Assembly (NCBI GenBank): GCA_027919835.1
Contig: JANVFP010000039.1
Location: 62,001-126,000 of the forward strand
Origin: Lentinula raphanica
Taxonomy: Eukaryota > Basidiomycota > Agaricomycetes > Agaricales > Omphalotaceae
Direction of reading: 5' to 3'
Length of the DNA stretch: 64,000 nt
Shown here: positions 51,722 to 63,373 of the stretch, piece by piece
Layout of the letters: each line of letters starts with the position of its first letter
How positions within the stretch are numbered: the first letter of the stretch is position 1
Program-made: the position numbers and the translations under genes
Notes under the pieces: model-generated
Seen by the model: only the letters and a program-made list of their open reading frames with translations
What the model was told of the DNA's origin: nothing
Databases searched by the model: none

Positions 51722-53485
51722 ATGCTGCCAAATCCACTCCAACGATCTCTGAACCAAACCAAGTTTCCGTTGAGAAAAGGTAAAAACTTCAGTGACTTCT
51801 TTCCCCATCCCGGCGTGTTCTCATTCAGTAGATATCCTGCGATTCCGAAGGCTCCAGCCGTGCTGGGTCTGATTGTCGCGTTTATCATAGCCTGCTACTT
51901 TGCGGTACAACGGGATAGTGGACACAAATTACCAAGCAAGAATCATATCGTCAATGAAGACCTTGAAGCCAGAGACGCGAGTATGTTCGTTGTACAAGAC
52001 ATCCCAGGCAAAGGCAAAGGTGTCATCGCTGCTCGAGATATCAAGGTATGTACCAATTCGCGGTATGGTCACGCCTGTGTCTAAAAGCTGAAGGACTCTC
52101 TTGGTATTTCTCTTGTACGATTGCTTTGGCTTTCGGGATTAGCGAGGAGAACTAGTCATTCGAGAGCAGCCATTATTCATGGTTCCTTCTGAAGGTAAGC
52201 TTTCGGACTCGATGCAACAATGTGACTCCCGTTAATCTCATCGGGAGCGTTCAGTAAACACTTCACCCACCGCCATGATATCCCACCTCCTCTCCCTTCT
52301 GACTCCATATCAATATTCTCAATTTTACAACCTCTCCTACGTGAACTTCCCTGATGACCTCGACCCCGAAACCGACCGAGCTGAGCTGGCATTAGCGATT
52401 ATCCAAACGAATGCCGTCGCAGCAGGTGTTGGGTACATTGGTGTGTTCCCGAGAATGGCGCGGCTCAACCATGGGTGTTCCAGTGCGTTCAATGTGGTGT
52501 ATTCCTGGAGAGAGAAGGAGAAAGTGTTAGTTGTTCATGCTTTGAAGGATATTAAGAAAGGACAGGTGGGTTTGTTTAATGCGTTGAGACACGTATGTCG
52601 AGGTATCGGCGAAGGCTGGTCATCAAAACTGGATGGAGATACAGATGGAGATGGAAAGTCCTGCCCTGTCGAGGCGGGTCTATGGAACCTCGGTAAAAAA
52701 CTGTTTTCTAAATGACATTTATTGATTTATTCTGTAGGAACTCTTGACAACATACACAGATACGAAACGGCCCCGAGATCAACGCAGGTGAAGTTCATGT
52801 TTCCCCTTCTTTCGTATATTTTCTGGTACCGTTCTTCCGACATCTGGTCTGGTCTCGCCCATTCTTTCAACTTCTTAGAATGGCACCATCTTTGTTGGGG
52901 ATCAACTTCTTGATTGTATAATCAAGATAACCAAGAAATTCAACTCTGATTTACGTTTGTTAGAGCACATCTTCACAATCATTATTCATTCCACTGTATC
53001 TGCGAGGTCTGTTCTCTTCCCGATGCAAAATCAAAAGAATCAGATCATCGTCTAACGACCATGTCTGAACTCTATGCTCGATTCGCGACATGGGGTTCGA
53101 GCGCGATCGATGGTGGTGAGGCCATCGGCATCGTTGAGCGGATCTGGGAACTGGGACGTGAGGAAGGGTATTTCAGCGAGCGTGGAAGATTGGCAGCCGA
53201 TGCGGCTTGGGTTGCGGCCGCACATTCTGAGTGAGTCGATACTGCTTATTCGCTTTCGCAGTTTCGATGAATGAATGTCAATGATGATTTGTATGCAGTG
53301 CCGCAAGTACGAGAGCCTGGGCGAGAGTAGCGGAGGAATGGTTTGGCTATGAACTGGGCGTGGATAGTGAACAGGTATCGGAAATGCGACAGTTGGAGAC
53401 ACAGCCTGAAAGTCATCCAGCTTGGGCAAGTCGTCAGGCCATGCGGGTTCCCGATCCGCAACTTACACAGTCAGTGTTCGATTAG
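51722..53485 (+). CDS. SET-domain protein with N-terminal membrane segment
   Basis: Exons 51722-52045, 52143-52194, 52255-52565, 52738-52787, 52964-53230 and 53299-53485 give 396 aa. The intron before 52964 is unusually long (176 nt). Residues about 45-62 (APAVLGLIVAFIIACYFAV) are one membrane anchor. The SET domain follows: FVVQDIPGKGKGVIAARDIKRGELVIREQPL (start block), then ARLNHGCSSAFNVVYSWRE with the NHxC core motif, then ELLTTYTDTKRP (the ELLxxY core), and a post-SET CICEVC zinc motif. The C-terminal helices (TPR-like) are as in SMYD-type fungal proteins. It should transfer methyl groups from SAM to lysine of an unknown protein. The anchor suggests a membrane location rather than chromatin. 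In the first core motif the residues after NH differ slightly from the strict NHSCxPN form (Ser-Ala-Phe instead of Pro). Confidence 0.85.
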
Positions 53486-54119
53486 CTTTTGACCACTCCA
53501 ATGGTCAGTAGTTGTGCTCGATCCTTTTAAAAATACCCAGCTGCATCGAAGGATACCTAATGATGTATACTTACTGATTCTGATACCACCGTTGAGTTGC
53601 GCTCGCTGTAGGTCTCTTGCAGAGCTCCTTGCAAGGCCTCAAAACATACACAAGTGACAAGAATCCTCTGAGGCTGTCTCAGGCTGTCTCAGGCTGTCTA
53701 CCTTGATCCTCAAGCTCCCGGGAGTGTACCGCTTCGGAACGGGGTACTAAATGGCTTCCTTGTCCTTTACGCGAAAAGTAGATTGTCAGCGGGTGTGAGC
53801 ACCGTGAGCTCTAAAGGAATTTCGAAGAATTCTGAGGTTACTGCTACTTTGTAGCATATCCTAAGGTTCATGAAGAGAGATGTCGAAGGAGAATGCAATT
53901 TCCTAGAAAAGTAATAATCCGTTGGAATGTCGAGACTAGCGTCCGGTGGAAGCGGTACACACGATATCGGAGTGTGAGAAAATTTGGAAATTGGACTGCT
54001 CGGGTCTCGGCTCTGCGAAATCGGACTTTCTCTCTCTTTCCTCTTTACTCTTTTTTTCTCCAGTTATATAGAAGGTTTTCGAGAGCCTTGGTCCGAATTC
54101 TCTCTTTCTTTTCTTTATT
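53486..54119. other. intergenic; P450 reductase promoter and a short tandem repeat
   Basis: A 10-base unit, AGGCTGTCTC, is repeated three times at about 53671-53700. The last about 150 bases before 54120 are pyrimidine-rich (CTCTCTTTCCTCTTT), typical of strongly expressed fungal genes. No coding region seen. Confidence 0.5.
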
Positions 54120-56549
54120 ATGGTCGACGCTAATCCCAATACTTCTTCTCCAGTGCTCGCTTTCGCCTTGTCCTCTTCGACCATGGCGTCCACGTCTTCT
54201 TCAGATGTTCTCATTCTTGCCCTCGGTGTTGCTCTTGCTGCCCTCTATCTCTTTAGAGATTCACTATTCGCCGCCTCCAAACCCAAGATCACCTCTTCAG
54301 CTACCAAATCCCTAGACGATACAGATGGTAACCCTCGAGATTTCGTGGCAAAAATGAAGGCCGGGGTAAGCTGTAGTCCCAACTTGTTTGTTACACCACT
54401 TTTGACTTACGCTTTGAACTCTTCAGAACAAACGACTCGCAATCTTTTATGGCTCGCAAACAGGTACCGCTGAGGAGTACGCTATTCGACTAGCGAAGGA
54501 AGCTAAAGCAAAATTCGGTCTCACCTCCCTTGTATGCGACCCTGAAGAATACGATTTCGAGACTCTGGACACCGTTCCAGAGGATTGTGCGGTCTTCTTT
54601 GTCATGGCTACTTATGGAGAAGGTGAACCTACCGACAACGCGGTCCAACTCATGCAAAACCTCCAGGACGACTCCTTCGAGTTCAGCAAAGGCGGGCGCG
54701 ATCTATCTGGGCTCAAATACGTCGTATTTGGTCTTGGGAACAAGACTTACGAGCACTACAACGTCATCTCCAAGTATGTAGACAACGCTCTCGAAAAAAT
54801 GGGCGCTACACGTATGGGTGTACGTGGCGAGGGTGACGACGATAAGAGTATGGAAGAAGACTACCTAGAATGGAAGGACGGAATGTGGGAGGCCTTCGCC
54901 ACCGCTATGGGTGTCGAAGAGGGTCAGGGCGGTGACACCGCCGACTTTGCCGTCCGTGAATTAGAATCCCACCCTGCAGAGAAAGTATATCTCGGTATGT
55001 GGTTTAGATCCAGCGGCTCCAATTAGAACTACGCTAACCATCATCATCCAGGCGAACTTTCTGCCCGCGCACTCACTAAGACCAAGGGTATTCATGATGC
55101 TAAAAATCCTTATCCGGCTCCTCTTACCGTCGCCCGCGAACTGTTCCAAGATCCAAAGGACAGAAACTGTGTTCACGTCGAACTCAATACCGAAGGCTCT
55201 GGAATTACCTACCAACATGGAGATCACGTTGGTGTCTGGCCATCCAATCCTGAGCTTGAGGTTGACCGTCTTCTCCTCGCCCTTGGCCTTTACGATAAAA
55301 AAGACAAGGTCATCAACATCGACTCTCTAGATCCCGCACTCGCAAAGGTTCCTTTCCCGGTCCCCACTACCTACGCCACCGTCCTTCGTCATTACATTGA
55401 CATCAGTGCTCTTGCTGGTCGTCAGATGCTTGGCACATTCGCCAAGTTCGCCCCGAATCCCGAAGCCGAAGCTGCCATCAAGGAGTTGAACACCAACAAA
55501 GAAATCTATCACAAAATTGTCGCTGACGGCTGTCTGAAGGCAGGCGAAGTTTTGCAAATCGCCGCTGGAAATGATATTCGGGCTATTCCTACAGCTGAAA
55601 ACACCACAGCATGGCCTATCCCCTTCGATATGATCGTATCCTCTATTCCTCGGCTCCAACCTCGTTACTACTCGATTTCCTCAAGCCCGAAACTTCACCC
55701 GAACTCCATCCACGTTACGTGTGTCGTTCTCAAATATCAGTCTAGCCCGAACGATCGTGTTCCGGAGAGATGGGTCTATGGTGTTGGCTCAAACTTCTTG
55801 CTCAATCTCAAGCATGCTGCTAATGGCGAAGAGACCCCTCTCATCAGCGATTCCGGCGTCGCAAATACGGTCGTGCCTACTTATGCTATTGAAGGTCCTC
55901 GTGGAGCTTATAGACAGGAGAATATCTACAAAGCCCCCATACATGTGAGACGTTCGACGTTCCGTCTACCCACTAACCCCAAGAGCCCTGTCATTATGGT
56001 TGGCCCAGGAACGGTAAGTTTTTTCTTGTATTGGTCCTTTCATGATCAACTCATCAACCTTCATCATAGGGTGTTGCCCCATTCCGTGGTTTTGTGCAAG
56101 AACGTGTCGCTCTTGCCCGTCGTTCGATCGAGAAGAATGGACCGGACGCACTCGCAGACTGGGGCCGCATAACCCTCTTTTACGGTTGCCGCAAATCCAA
56201 CGAAGACTTCCTGTACAAAGACGAATGGCCATCATACACTTCAGAGCTCAAAGGCAAATTTGTCATGCACACGGCATTCTCTCGCGAGCCTCCATACAAA
56301 CCTGACGGAAGCAAAATCTACGTGCAGGATCTGATCTGGGAGCAACGAGAGAGTGTGGCAGATTCGATATTGAATGGCAAGGGATATGTTTATATTTGTG
56401 GAGATGCGAAGAACATGAGTAAGGCTGTGGAGGAGGTGTTGGCTAAAGTGCTTGGGGAAGCGAAGGGTGGCTCAGCCGAAGAGGAAGGTGCGGCAGAAGT
56501 GAAGATGTTGAAGGAGCGTTCAAGACTTTTGTTGGATGTTTGGAGTTGA
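54120..56549 (+). CDS. CPR: NADPH-cytochrome P450 reductase
   Basis: Exons 54120-54365, 54427-54994, 55052-56013 and 56070-56549 give 751 aa; starting at the second Met (54183, MASTSSSDVLIL) gives 730, the usual fungal length. One N-terminal membrane helix (VLILALGVALAALYLF) anchors it in the ER facing the cytosol. Then come the FMN domain (FYGSQTGTAEEYA, ATYGEGEPTDNA, FGLGNKTYEHYN), the connecting and FAD domain (PRYYSISSSP, the FAD-binding RxYSxxS; GVAPFRGFVQ) and the NADPH domain (YGCRKSNEDFLY, YVYICGDAKNMSKAV). The C terminus ends DVWS, where the penultimate Trp stacks on FAD. It passes electrons from NADPH to microsomal P450s and related enzymes. All catalytic motifs are intact. An ordinary single-copy housekeeping gene is expected. 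Confidence 0.97.
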
Positions 56550-57204
56550 ATAATGCGGAGTGATTTTGTATTGGGGTTTTACATATTCCTTCAATTATCC
56601 CGTTTCGATTCTAATGATTATACCGCTATACCATCCTTTTCCGTTGAAAATACTCGTCCCGGATTCAATGTTGGACGTTGAAGATTGTCACTGTGGGTTG
56701 TGCAATGAATAGATCGTATGGTATATTACGAGGCATAGGTTCAGCTCTTTTCGAGGAACGGCGATGATGATCCTGACTTGTCACCTTGTTGTAGATCCTG
56801 TCCTCAAAGGCTATACGCTACAAGTGCAAAATTTTTCAATTTCTATCTACCTTGGAGCATGGGTCTATAAATATATCTGTACAGGCGAAAATACGCGAGC
56901 AAAAACTTCAAGAATGCACGAACATTTGGGTCAAGGAGACACGAATAATACGACGAGTATGAATAAATACAAATCTTGAAACGAGTCTAGAGGAATGAGA
57001 ACGCGAAAGTGAAATCTTCAAAATCTGATATGGGCTCCTCTCACCCCATACCTACTATACAGCTACGTTCGACGGTCATCCATAGGAAGCGTTAGCTCTA
57101 CTACTCCTATAGGTAGAGATTAGTACGAGCTTTCAGCCAGGGTAACGACGGTAGCGAGGGATAGGAAGACTCGGGCAAGGAGGGAGAGGAAATGCTATAC
57201 ACAC
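56550..57204. other. intergenic between converging genes, nothing recognised
   Basis: 3' UTRs of the P450 reductase (+) and the secreted-protein gene (-). A 71-codon plus frame at 56764 has no support. Confidence 0.5.
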
Positions 57205-58732
57205 CTAATCCAGAACAGTGTTAAACCAATGACCCGATGGTCTCTTCGAGGAACGAGGTGGACCTGACTCGGGGGAGGCTGCGAGTCCAGTGTCCGGCTG
57301 ATGAGAAGACATAGAGACCGTGCCAACGTTCGATTTCAGCTTCTTGGTATCTGGAAGAGGGCGGGACTCGCTGGGCCCACTTTGGCCCACCGCGGTCATA
57401 TCCAGGGAAGACACCGGCGATGACGGCCCTTTGGAAGTGAGAGATGAAGCTGAAGGACCTAGATTGGCTTCGCTGTTATCCCTTCCTCTGTAGATGAGAT
57501 TCTCGAGTGGCTTGGCCAGATTGATTTTCAGTTCTTCATCCGTGAGCGACAGCCAATGGTTTTTCTGGAGATGGATGAGAATGGCACGGATGAGTGAATC
57601 ATCATTCACGATCGTAAGTTCACTCGACTCCTGTAGCAGCTTTATGCTCGTCAATTCTGTCCGAAGAGTGTCCATGGAACTCATGTCCTTAAGATAGTCC
57701 GTCCGGTATTCGACGTACAGATCATCTAGTTGAAGATTCAATATTAAATATGTGTTATCCTCGGGAACCTCCTTTCCCCTGACGGTTTTCATGCCGTATT
57801 CTTCGACACGGATTTGAGCGGTCGAACCTGTCACCGTACGAATAAGACACATCCCCCAAAAGTCGAAACAGAGGCTGTTCGGGGCAGTTTGAAGGATGTC
57901 CGATTTTGGTTGTGGGAAAAATCGGAGCGTTGCCCATGAAGGTTTCCCTGAGAAGCGCATGTTCTGCTCGAGAGTCTGGTCTTTGTCATACTTAGTAGCC
58001 ACGCAGAACCTTCATTCTGTCCATAAACTGTAACATGGCAAACAACAACGATTTGCCGTCTGAGATAGTGACGTGGATGTTGTGTTTGTTGAGCGCAGAC
58101 TGGAGGTTCTTAATTGTCGAAAACGTATCGAATAGCTCTTCCTTCGATATACCAGACTGAGATCCCAGAAGGAGTGACGCTAACATAGACTTGTGATATG
58201 CAGTGTTGAATCGGTGGGATGACTTCTCGTTGGATGGCGAGGATGATTCCCCTTTTCCGTCTCGAGTGTAAGGAAGAAATAGTCCGATTTTGGGGTCTCC
58301 ATTCGAATCCTTTTGGTAGACATAACAAGTTTTGAACCCCAAGCAAAGACCTGGTGTCACCTCTGCATAATTCGTCCTTTGAATCTGTTTCGTCCTCTTT
58401 ATTCCTCTCTTGTTTTCTTTGTCTTCAACCTTCTCTTCCTTCCCTCTCCCTTCGCTTTTCTCCATCGCTTTGATCTCGGCCAACCTGATTTCTTTAATGT
58501 CGCTTAGCCTCAAAAAACGGCTCTTTCCGGTGTTTTTGGGGTCGACCTTGTAATGGGGATTGTAATATACAACCGTGATGTCGAGAATTTCTATCCTCGA
58601 CTCAGAGTCTGGCGATCTAGGAGAAAGATCAGAGCCTGAGCCCTCAATCGGCAAGGCAGTGACAAGAGCGACACGGAGGTAGATTATCGCTAATAGAAGC
58701 CGCATCGCTCGAAGGGGAATTTGGCGAAACAT
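57205..58732 (-). CDS. secreted protein of unknown function, about 495 aa
   Basis: Two long overlapping minus-strand frames (58732-57992 and 58002-57205) join if a 40-nt intron (58010-58049, GTTGTT...ATGAAG) is removed, giving exons 58732-58050 and 58009-57205. Without it, a frameshift must be assumed. The N terminus MFRQIPLRAMRLLLAIIYLRVALVTALP is a signal peptide. A charged section follows (KSEGRGKEEKVEDKENKRGIKR). Then come CLGFKTCYVYQKDSNGDP and, in the second part, PSWATLRFFPQPKS, LCFDFWGMCLI and NTYLILNLQLDDLYVEYRTD. The C-terminal about 90 residues are Ser/Pro-rich and disordered. No family is recognised. Few Cys are present. The junction is the weak point of the model. Confidence 0.5.
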
Positions 58733-60179
58733 TGCTGAGAAAGAACGGGCACAACGAGAAGGATGGGGAAGGAGAAAAACACAAAGTGGTGATCCGATCT
58801 TTTAGCGCGCGCACGATAGCGAGTAGGAAGCGATAATGATGGGAAAGGACGAAACACAGAACAATCTGTTTCGTTGCGGTTGATAGGAAGCAGAAAGTGA
58901 TGATGATTGGGCAAGGACAGAACACGAAGTACGATTCGTTCCTTTTTTGTCTGCGCACGAGAGCGAGCAGCTGGTGGCAGCGACGGTGATGACGTTTAGA
59001 AGCGACTAGAATGCGGAAATGGAATATTGGAGTAGGAGACAAGGCTATGTTGCAGAGATTGCTGATGTACATGATATGAGCGTTTCCGTGAAGAGAGAGA
59101 AAGGAGGAGAGACGCACTCCAGTGGGATAACAGAGTAAGTTTTGCCAGCAAAACTATCGACCCGATATCGTGAAAGGCGCAAGGTTACTGAAGGTGCTAA
59201 GGATTATGATTTCACAAGTCAGAATATCAATGATTAGTCTTGTGGGATGTATGAGAACATACTGGAAAAGCGTCGCAAACTTGAGAGAAGGATAGCGAAA
59301 CTTGGAAGTACTAGAAGAAGAGTGGAAAAGCTGTGGCAGTTCTATTGCGAACGACGAGCGTAAGCGAGGGTATGGGCCGTATGGCACAAATAGAGCAAAG
59401 CATCTGCATGACGGACCTACTAGTCTCCCGTCATTGGCGTCAAAAGGTTTCATCAAATGAAGAGACTTGAAGAGGGCACTCACTGCTCAAAAAATGTGTT
59501 CTTGAATCTTGAGCTTGAATCTTGGCTCATAAAAACGCATTATGATTGAGACCTAAGCAGTGCATACGCAGTGAAGTTGGGTTTTCAAAGTCGCCATATT
59601 CAAGTTTGCGTATAGTACTAGTAGCGTGGTTTCCTTTCCCTTTCGAGTTATTCTTGTACTAGGTCTTCCATTTCCTTCTTCTTCATCCTCTTCTTGGTCA
59701 ACTTCCCCTTCTCTTCCTCTAGTTTCTGCTTCTGCTTCTCAGCCATCTTGTTCTCCTTCACGCTACTTCATTGTTCAAAGCTCTAAGTTCCGCATTAGCG
59801 CTGCTGCTATTCAGCGTGCCCGACGTTCTGTTTGGAAAAAGTTCTTTGAACGCGTCAAGCCCAGCTCAGATGATCCATCACGCTCATAGACTGTGTTCCG
59901 CATGAGATCGATCACAAAAGAGGAACAGAACACGTTTATTAGCGTGGAGAGAGGTCGTTGACGCGATGCAGTGAAGAGTCGGAGTAGGCGCTGGGAATAA
60001 GTAGAAGCTGAAGTGTGAGAAGAACCGGCAATTGGTTGGCGCCGGACTCGCCGGACTTTAGATCCATCTTATGAAGGAAGCAGTCTCCAAAAAATTCTCT
60101 AAAAGCTCGTCGGATGCACGTCCTTCCCTTTCTGTCATCTCTCTCTTCCCTCTCCTCTTCTTGAAGTACCACTACCACG
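58733..60179. other. intergenic with degenerate tandem repeats and one doubtful small frame
   Basis: At about 58755-58990 a unit of roughly 75 bases occurs three times in imperfect form. Shared strings are GGAAAGGACGAAACACAGAA / GGCAAGGACAGAACACGAA and GCGCACGATAGCGAG / GCGCACGAGAGCGAG. At 59626-59889 a plus frame of 87 codons is Ser-rich and then reads ISAAAIQRARRSVWKKFFER. It has no family match and is too weak to call. The last bases before 60180 form the borate-transporter leader. Confidence 0.4.
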
Positions 60180-62647
60180 ATGGCGACGACTGTTACGAAC
60201 AATTTGACTCAAGACGTCGCCGAACCAGATTCTATGCAATCCTCAACGACGCCAACGATACAAACTTCCAAAACCAGTGACAGAGTTACTCATGGTCCAT
60301 TTATCAGCTGGGCAACTAAGCTGGCTTCTGGAATAATACTCGATGTGCGAGCGAGGGCCCCTTACTATGTCAAGGACTGGACAGACGCTTGGAATTATCG
60401 TGTAGTGCCAGCTACGGCTTTGATATTTTTCGCAAAGTGAGTTTCCATTCGCCTCGCCTACGTTGGGTTATACTGACTTAAGGCTACTCAGCGTACTTCC
60501 TGGGATAGCATTCTCCTTAGACTTGATAGAAACGACTCAGCAATACGGTGTCGCCGAAGTCCTTTTGTCTTCCTTCATGGCTGCATTCATATTTTCTGTC
60601 TTTGGTGCCCAACCATTGACTATCGCTGGTGTCACAGGTTCGTAACCTTCACCAGGCCCTGACTGCGTGGGCACCATAACAGCTAGCTGTCAATAGGACC
60701 CATCACGGTATTCAACAAAACAATCTTCCGAATCATCGAAGGTCAACCAGATGCCCCGAACTATCTACACTTTGTCGGCTGGGTATACCTCTGGGCTGCG
60801 ATATTTCATTGGATAACTGCTACTCTGAACTGTACGCGAGGTTTTCTCATTCATCGACCGCAGAACCCTCAAAATCTTGGACTGACATAACTAAAAAAGG
60901 GTGCAACTTTCTCAAATACGTGACGCTCTTCTCCTGCGACACCTTCGGGTTCTATGTCTCATGGGTTTATCTCCAATACGGAGTCCAAGTCGTAACTCGT
61001 CAACTCGACTCCTCGTCATTGCCCAGTGCACTCGTCTCAATCATCCTAGCACTCTTAATGCTCGTCGTGTCGTTCCTATTCCAAAGTCTTTCCAACAAAA
61101 CCCTTTTCCATCGACACGTTCGTAGATTCCTAGCGGACTACGGCATGCCCATCTCCCTCGTGGCTACTTCCGGTATGGCATACTGGGGAACGTTCAACAA
61201 GGTCAATCCAGAGACGCTTCCGATCAGTGGGGCATTCCAACCCGCGAATGGAAGGGCGTGGCTTGTGCCGTTTTGGCAGCTGGAAGGGAAATGGGTAGGG
61301 ATTGCGTTGCCGTTTGGGATTATACTATGGATCCTGTTTTTCTTTGATCACAACGTTTCCGTGCGTATGCTTCATTCACACTTTGAATCTAAATCATCAT
61401 GATCAAACAAAGTATACTTATCACAGTCCTTAATGGCCCAAGGCTCCGAGTTCCCTCTCCGAAAACCACCTGGGTTCCACTATGATTTTTTTCTTCTGGG
61501 CATCACAACCTTCATCGCGGGATTACTCGGCGTACCCGCACCCAATGGTCTTATCCCTCAAGCTCCTATCCATACCACGTCTCTTCTCGTGATGGGTCGT
61601 GGTACGAAAAAGGATGACGAAGAAAGTCAAGGTTCAAACCCAGACGAGAAGATGCCAAAAATGCCACCGTATGGTTCAGACTCGGAATATCGCGAGAAGC
61701 CCATATGCGTCGTCGAACAACGTGTGTCGAACCTCGCGCAGGGATCGTTATGCTTGGTACTTTTGTCTGGACCTTTTCTTCATGTTCTGAACCTTATACC
61801 TCGCGGTAAGTATCTCGAAAATGCATCGATGGTGGTGGCATGATTCTGACAAAGTTAAATCTGATTTATGTAGGTGTGCTTGCAGGATTATTGTAAGTCG
61901 TCCTTGTGTCGATCTTTCACACTTTCGGCTTACTAGGCCTCGTACCCTCGTTTCTTTCATTTCGACTTTCAACTTTCCCAATTTTCAACTCTTCAACTTT
62001 CTCAACTCTCCAACTTCCTTTTCCAACTTTTCCAACTTTCAACTTTCCCAACTCTCCAACTTCCAATTTCTTCTTTTTTTTGCTCCTAGCTGGTTCATGG
62101 GCGCAGACGCCCTCCAAGGAAACGGCATCACCCGTAAAATCCTCTTCTTCCTCCGAGACAAAAACATGACACCAAAAGACGAGCCGCTCAGACGGGTGCG
62201 CAAATCCCGTATCATTCTGTTTGTGGGGATTCAGTTGATAGCGTTCGGAGCGACGTTTGCTATCACGCAAACTATTGGTTAGTCTGTGTTCTCTAACTTC
62301 TCTAATTTCTCTTTCCTCTACCTACATTACCTATCCTATCCTACCTATCCCTCGTTCCGTATCGTTCCGTATCGTTCACCGTGATTGACTTGACTTGACC
62401 TGATATTTGTCTCTGTCTGTCCATCAGCTGCCATCGGCTTCCCCGTCATCATCCTGGCCCTTATCCCAATCCGAACACTACTTATCCCTCGCCTTCCGTT
62501 CACCACCGACGAGCTCGGTGTGCTTGACGGGCCTACTGCGTCGCCTTTCGTGAGTTGTTTTTACTATAGAAGATATGTCTGTGATTGACAGAGGAATGAT
62601 TTTGTGTTTTTTGTTAGACTATGGAAAGTGTCGGAGGGACCTTATAG
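60180..62647 (+). CDS. BOR1: SLC4-family anion transporter, borate/bicarbonate exporter (BOR1-like)
   Basis: Nine exons (60180-60436, 60492-60637, 60697-60831, 60900-61360, 61427-61805, 61874-61892, 62090-62277, 62428-62549, 62618-62647) give 578 aa with all phases matched. One exon is 19 nt. PF00955 features: DVRARAPYYVKDWTDAWNYRVVPATALIFFA at the start of the membrane domain, FSVFGAQPLTIAGVTGPITVFN (the substrate-site half-helix region), FNKTIFRI, FLLGITTFIAGLLGVPAPNGLIPQAPIHTTSL (second half-helix, highly conserved) and GIQLIAFGATFAIT near the end. About 12-13 membrane segments are expected, in the plasma membrane. Fungal BOR1 exports boron. A hydrophilic insert after HTTSLL is variable. 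The 197-nt intron before 62090 is enriched in CAACTTT/CCAACTTT repeats. Confidence 0.93.
61960..62088 (+). repeat. pyrimidine-rich simple repeat inside an intron
   Basis: Units like TTCAACTTTC and CTCTCCAACTTCC recur about ten times, ending in a T8 tract before the acceptor TCCTAG. It makes this the longest intron of the gene (61893-62089). Confidence 0.8.
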
Positions 62648-63373
62648 ACATACGGATCGTCACTATATGACCTACTAGACCCAAGTATGATCTAGATACT
62701 CAAATCCACTACGCACGCATAGAGATGTGACGATGTCTGGGTCCTAGACTACTAGCCAATGTACGAAAGACGATGACATTGACAAAACGCGCGACATGTA
62801 CAGGCTGTAGAAAATCCTAGTATGTAGTACAAATATTGTCTCTAGAACCTCCCTTGGCATTTGCGTATCTGAACAGACTAAACAGCTTCTCACCCGAACC
62901 CCTAACTCCCTAAGTACATCTCGCATAGTCTATGATAGACTCGGAGATGTTACGAGAGACAATGACATTGACGAAGCGCGCGACAGGCTACACAACTATC
63001 ATAGGTAGTACAATGTACATGTCTTTAGAAGCTACAACCTGTTTATTTGAACTTCTTCACACCCGGGAAACAATTCCGCTCAAGCTGAGATAGGAATCAA
63101 CATCTGCTGGCATGAGTTGGCATACGGCACGACGGCGGCAAGCTGCTTCGGTGCACCTGCTGAGGGGCTATAACAAAATTCACTCATTGTCCACATGCCA
63201 CGAGAACTGTGAAGCTTTGGAGGCTGGTTCCTATCTGATGGAAGTTCCAGAACTCTATAAGAGGGCATTTCAGGCGAACGAGATATGACCATTGGCGCCA
63301 CAGGACCTAATTCGCTCCCCCCTTTGTCCTTGTCCTTCAAGTCCTCGCTCATACCGCGCAACGATAGGCAACG
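62648..63373. other. intergenic with a diverged direct duplication
   Basis: A segment at about 62750-62852 recurs diverged at about 62945-63040. Shared strings include GACAATGACATTGACGAAGCGCGCGACA against GACGATGACATTGACAAAACGCGCGACA, and GTAGTACAA followed by TCTAGAA/TTTAGAA. A minus frame at 63080-63436 is the shadow of the phosphatase gene's leader and first exon. Confidence 0.55.

Noticed and set aside
52575..52715. Read-through extension of the SET gene into the intron after 52565
   Set aside because: The GACAG|GTGGGT donor and the ELLTTY exon at 52738 restore the SET core. The read-through ends in an unrelated tail.
57992..58002. Two separate genes at 58732-57992 and 58002-57205
   Set aside because: The second frame opens only with GTG, has no leader, and a 40-nt intron joins both in phase, so one gene is simpler.
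59626..59889. 87-codon Ser-rich plus frame upstream of the borate transporter
   Set aside because: Low-complexity first half and no homology recognised. It may be leader sequence. Noted in the intergenic entry only.
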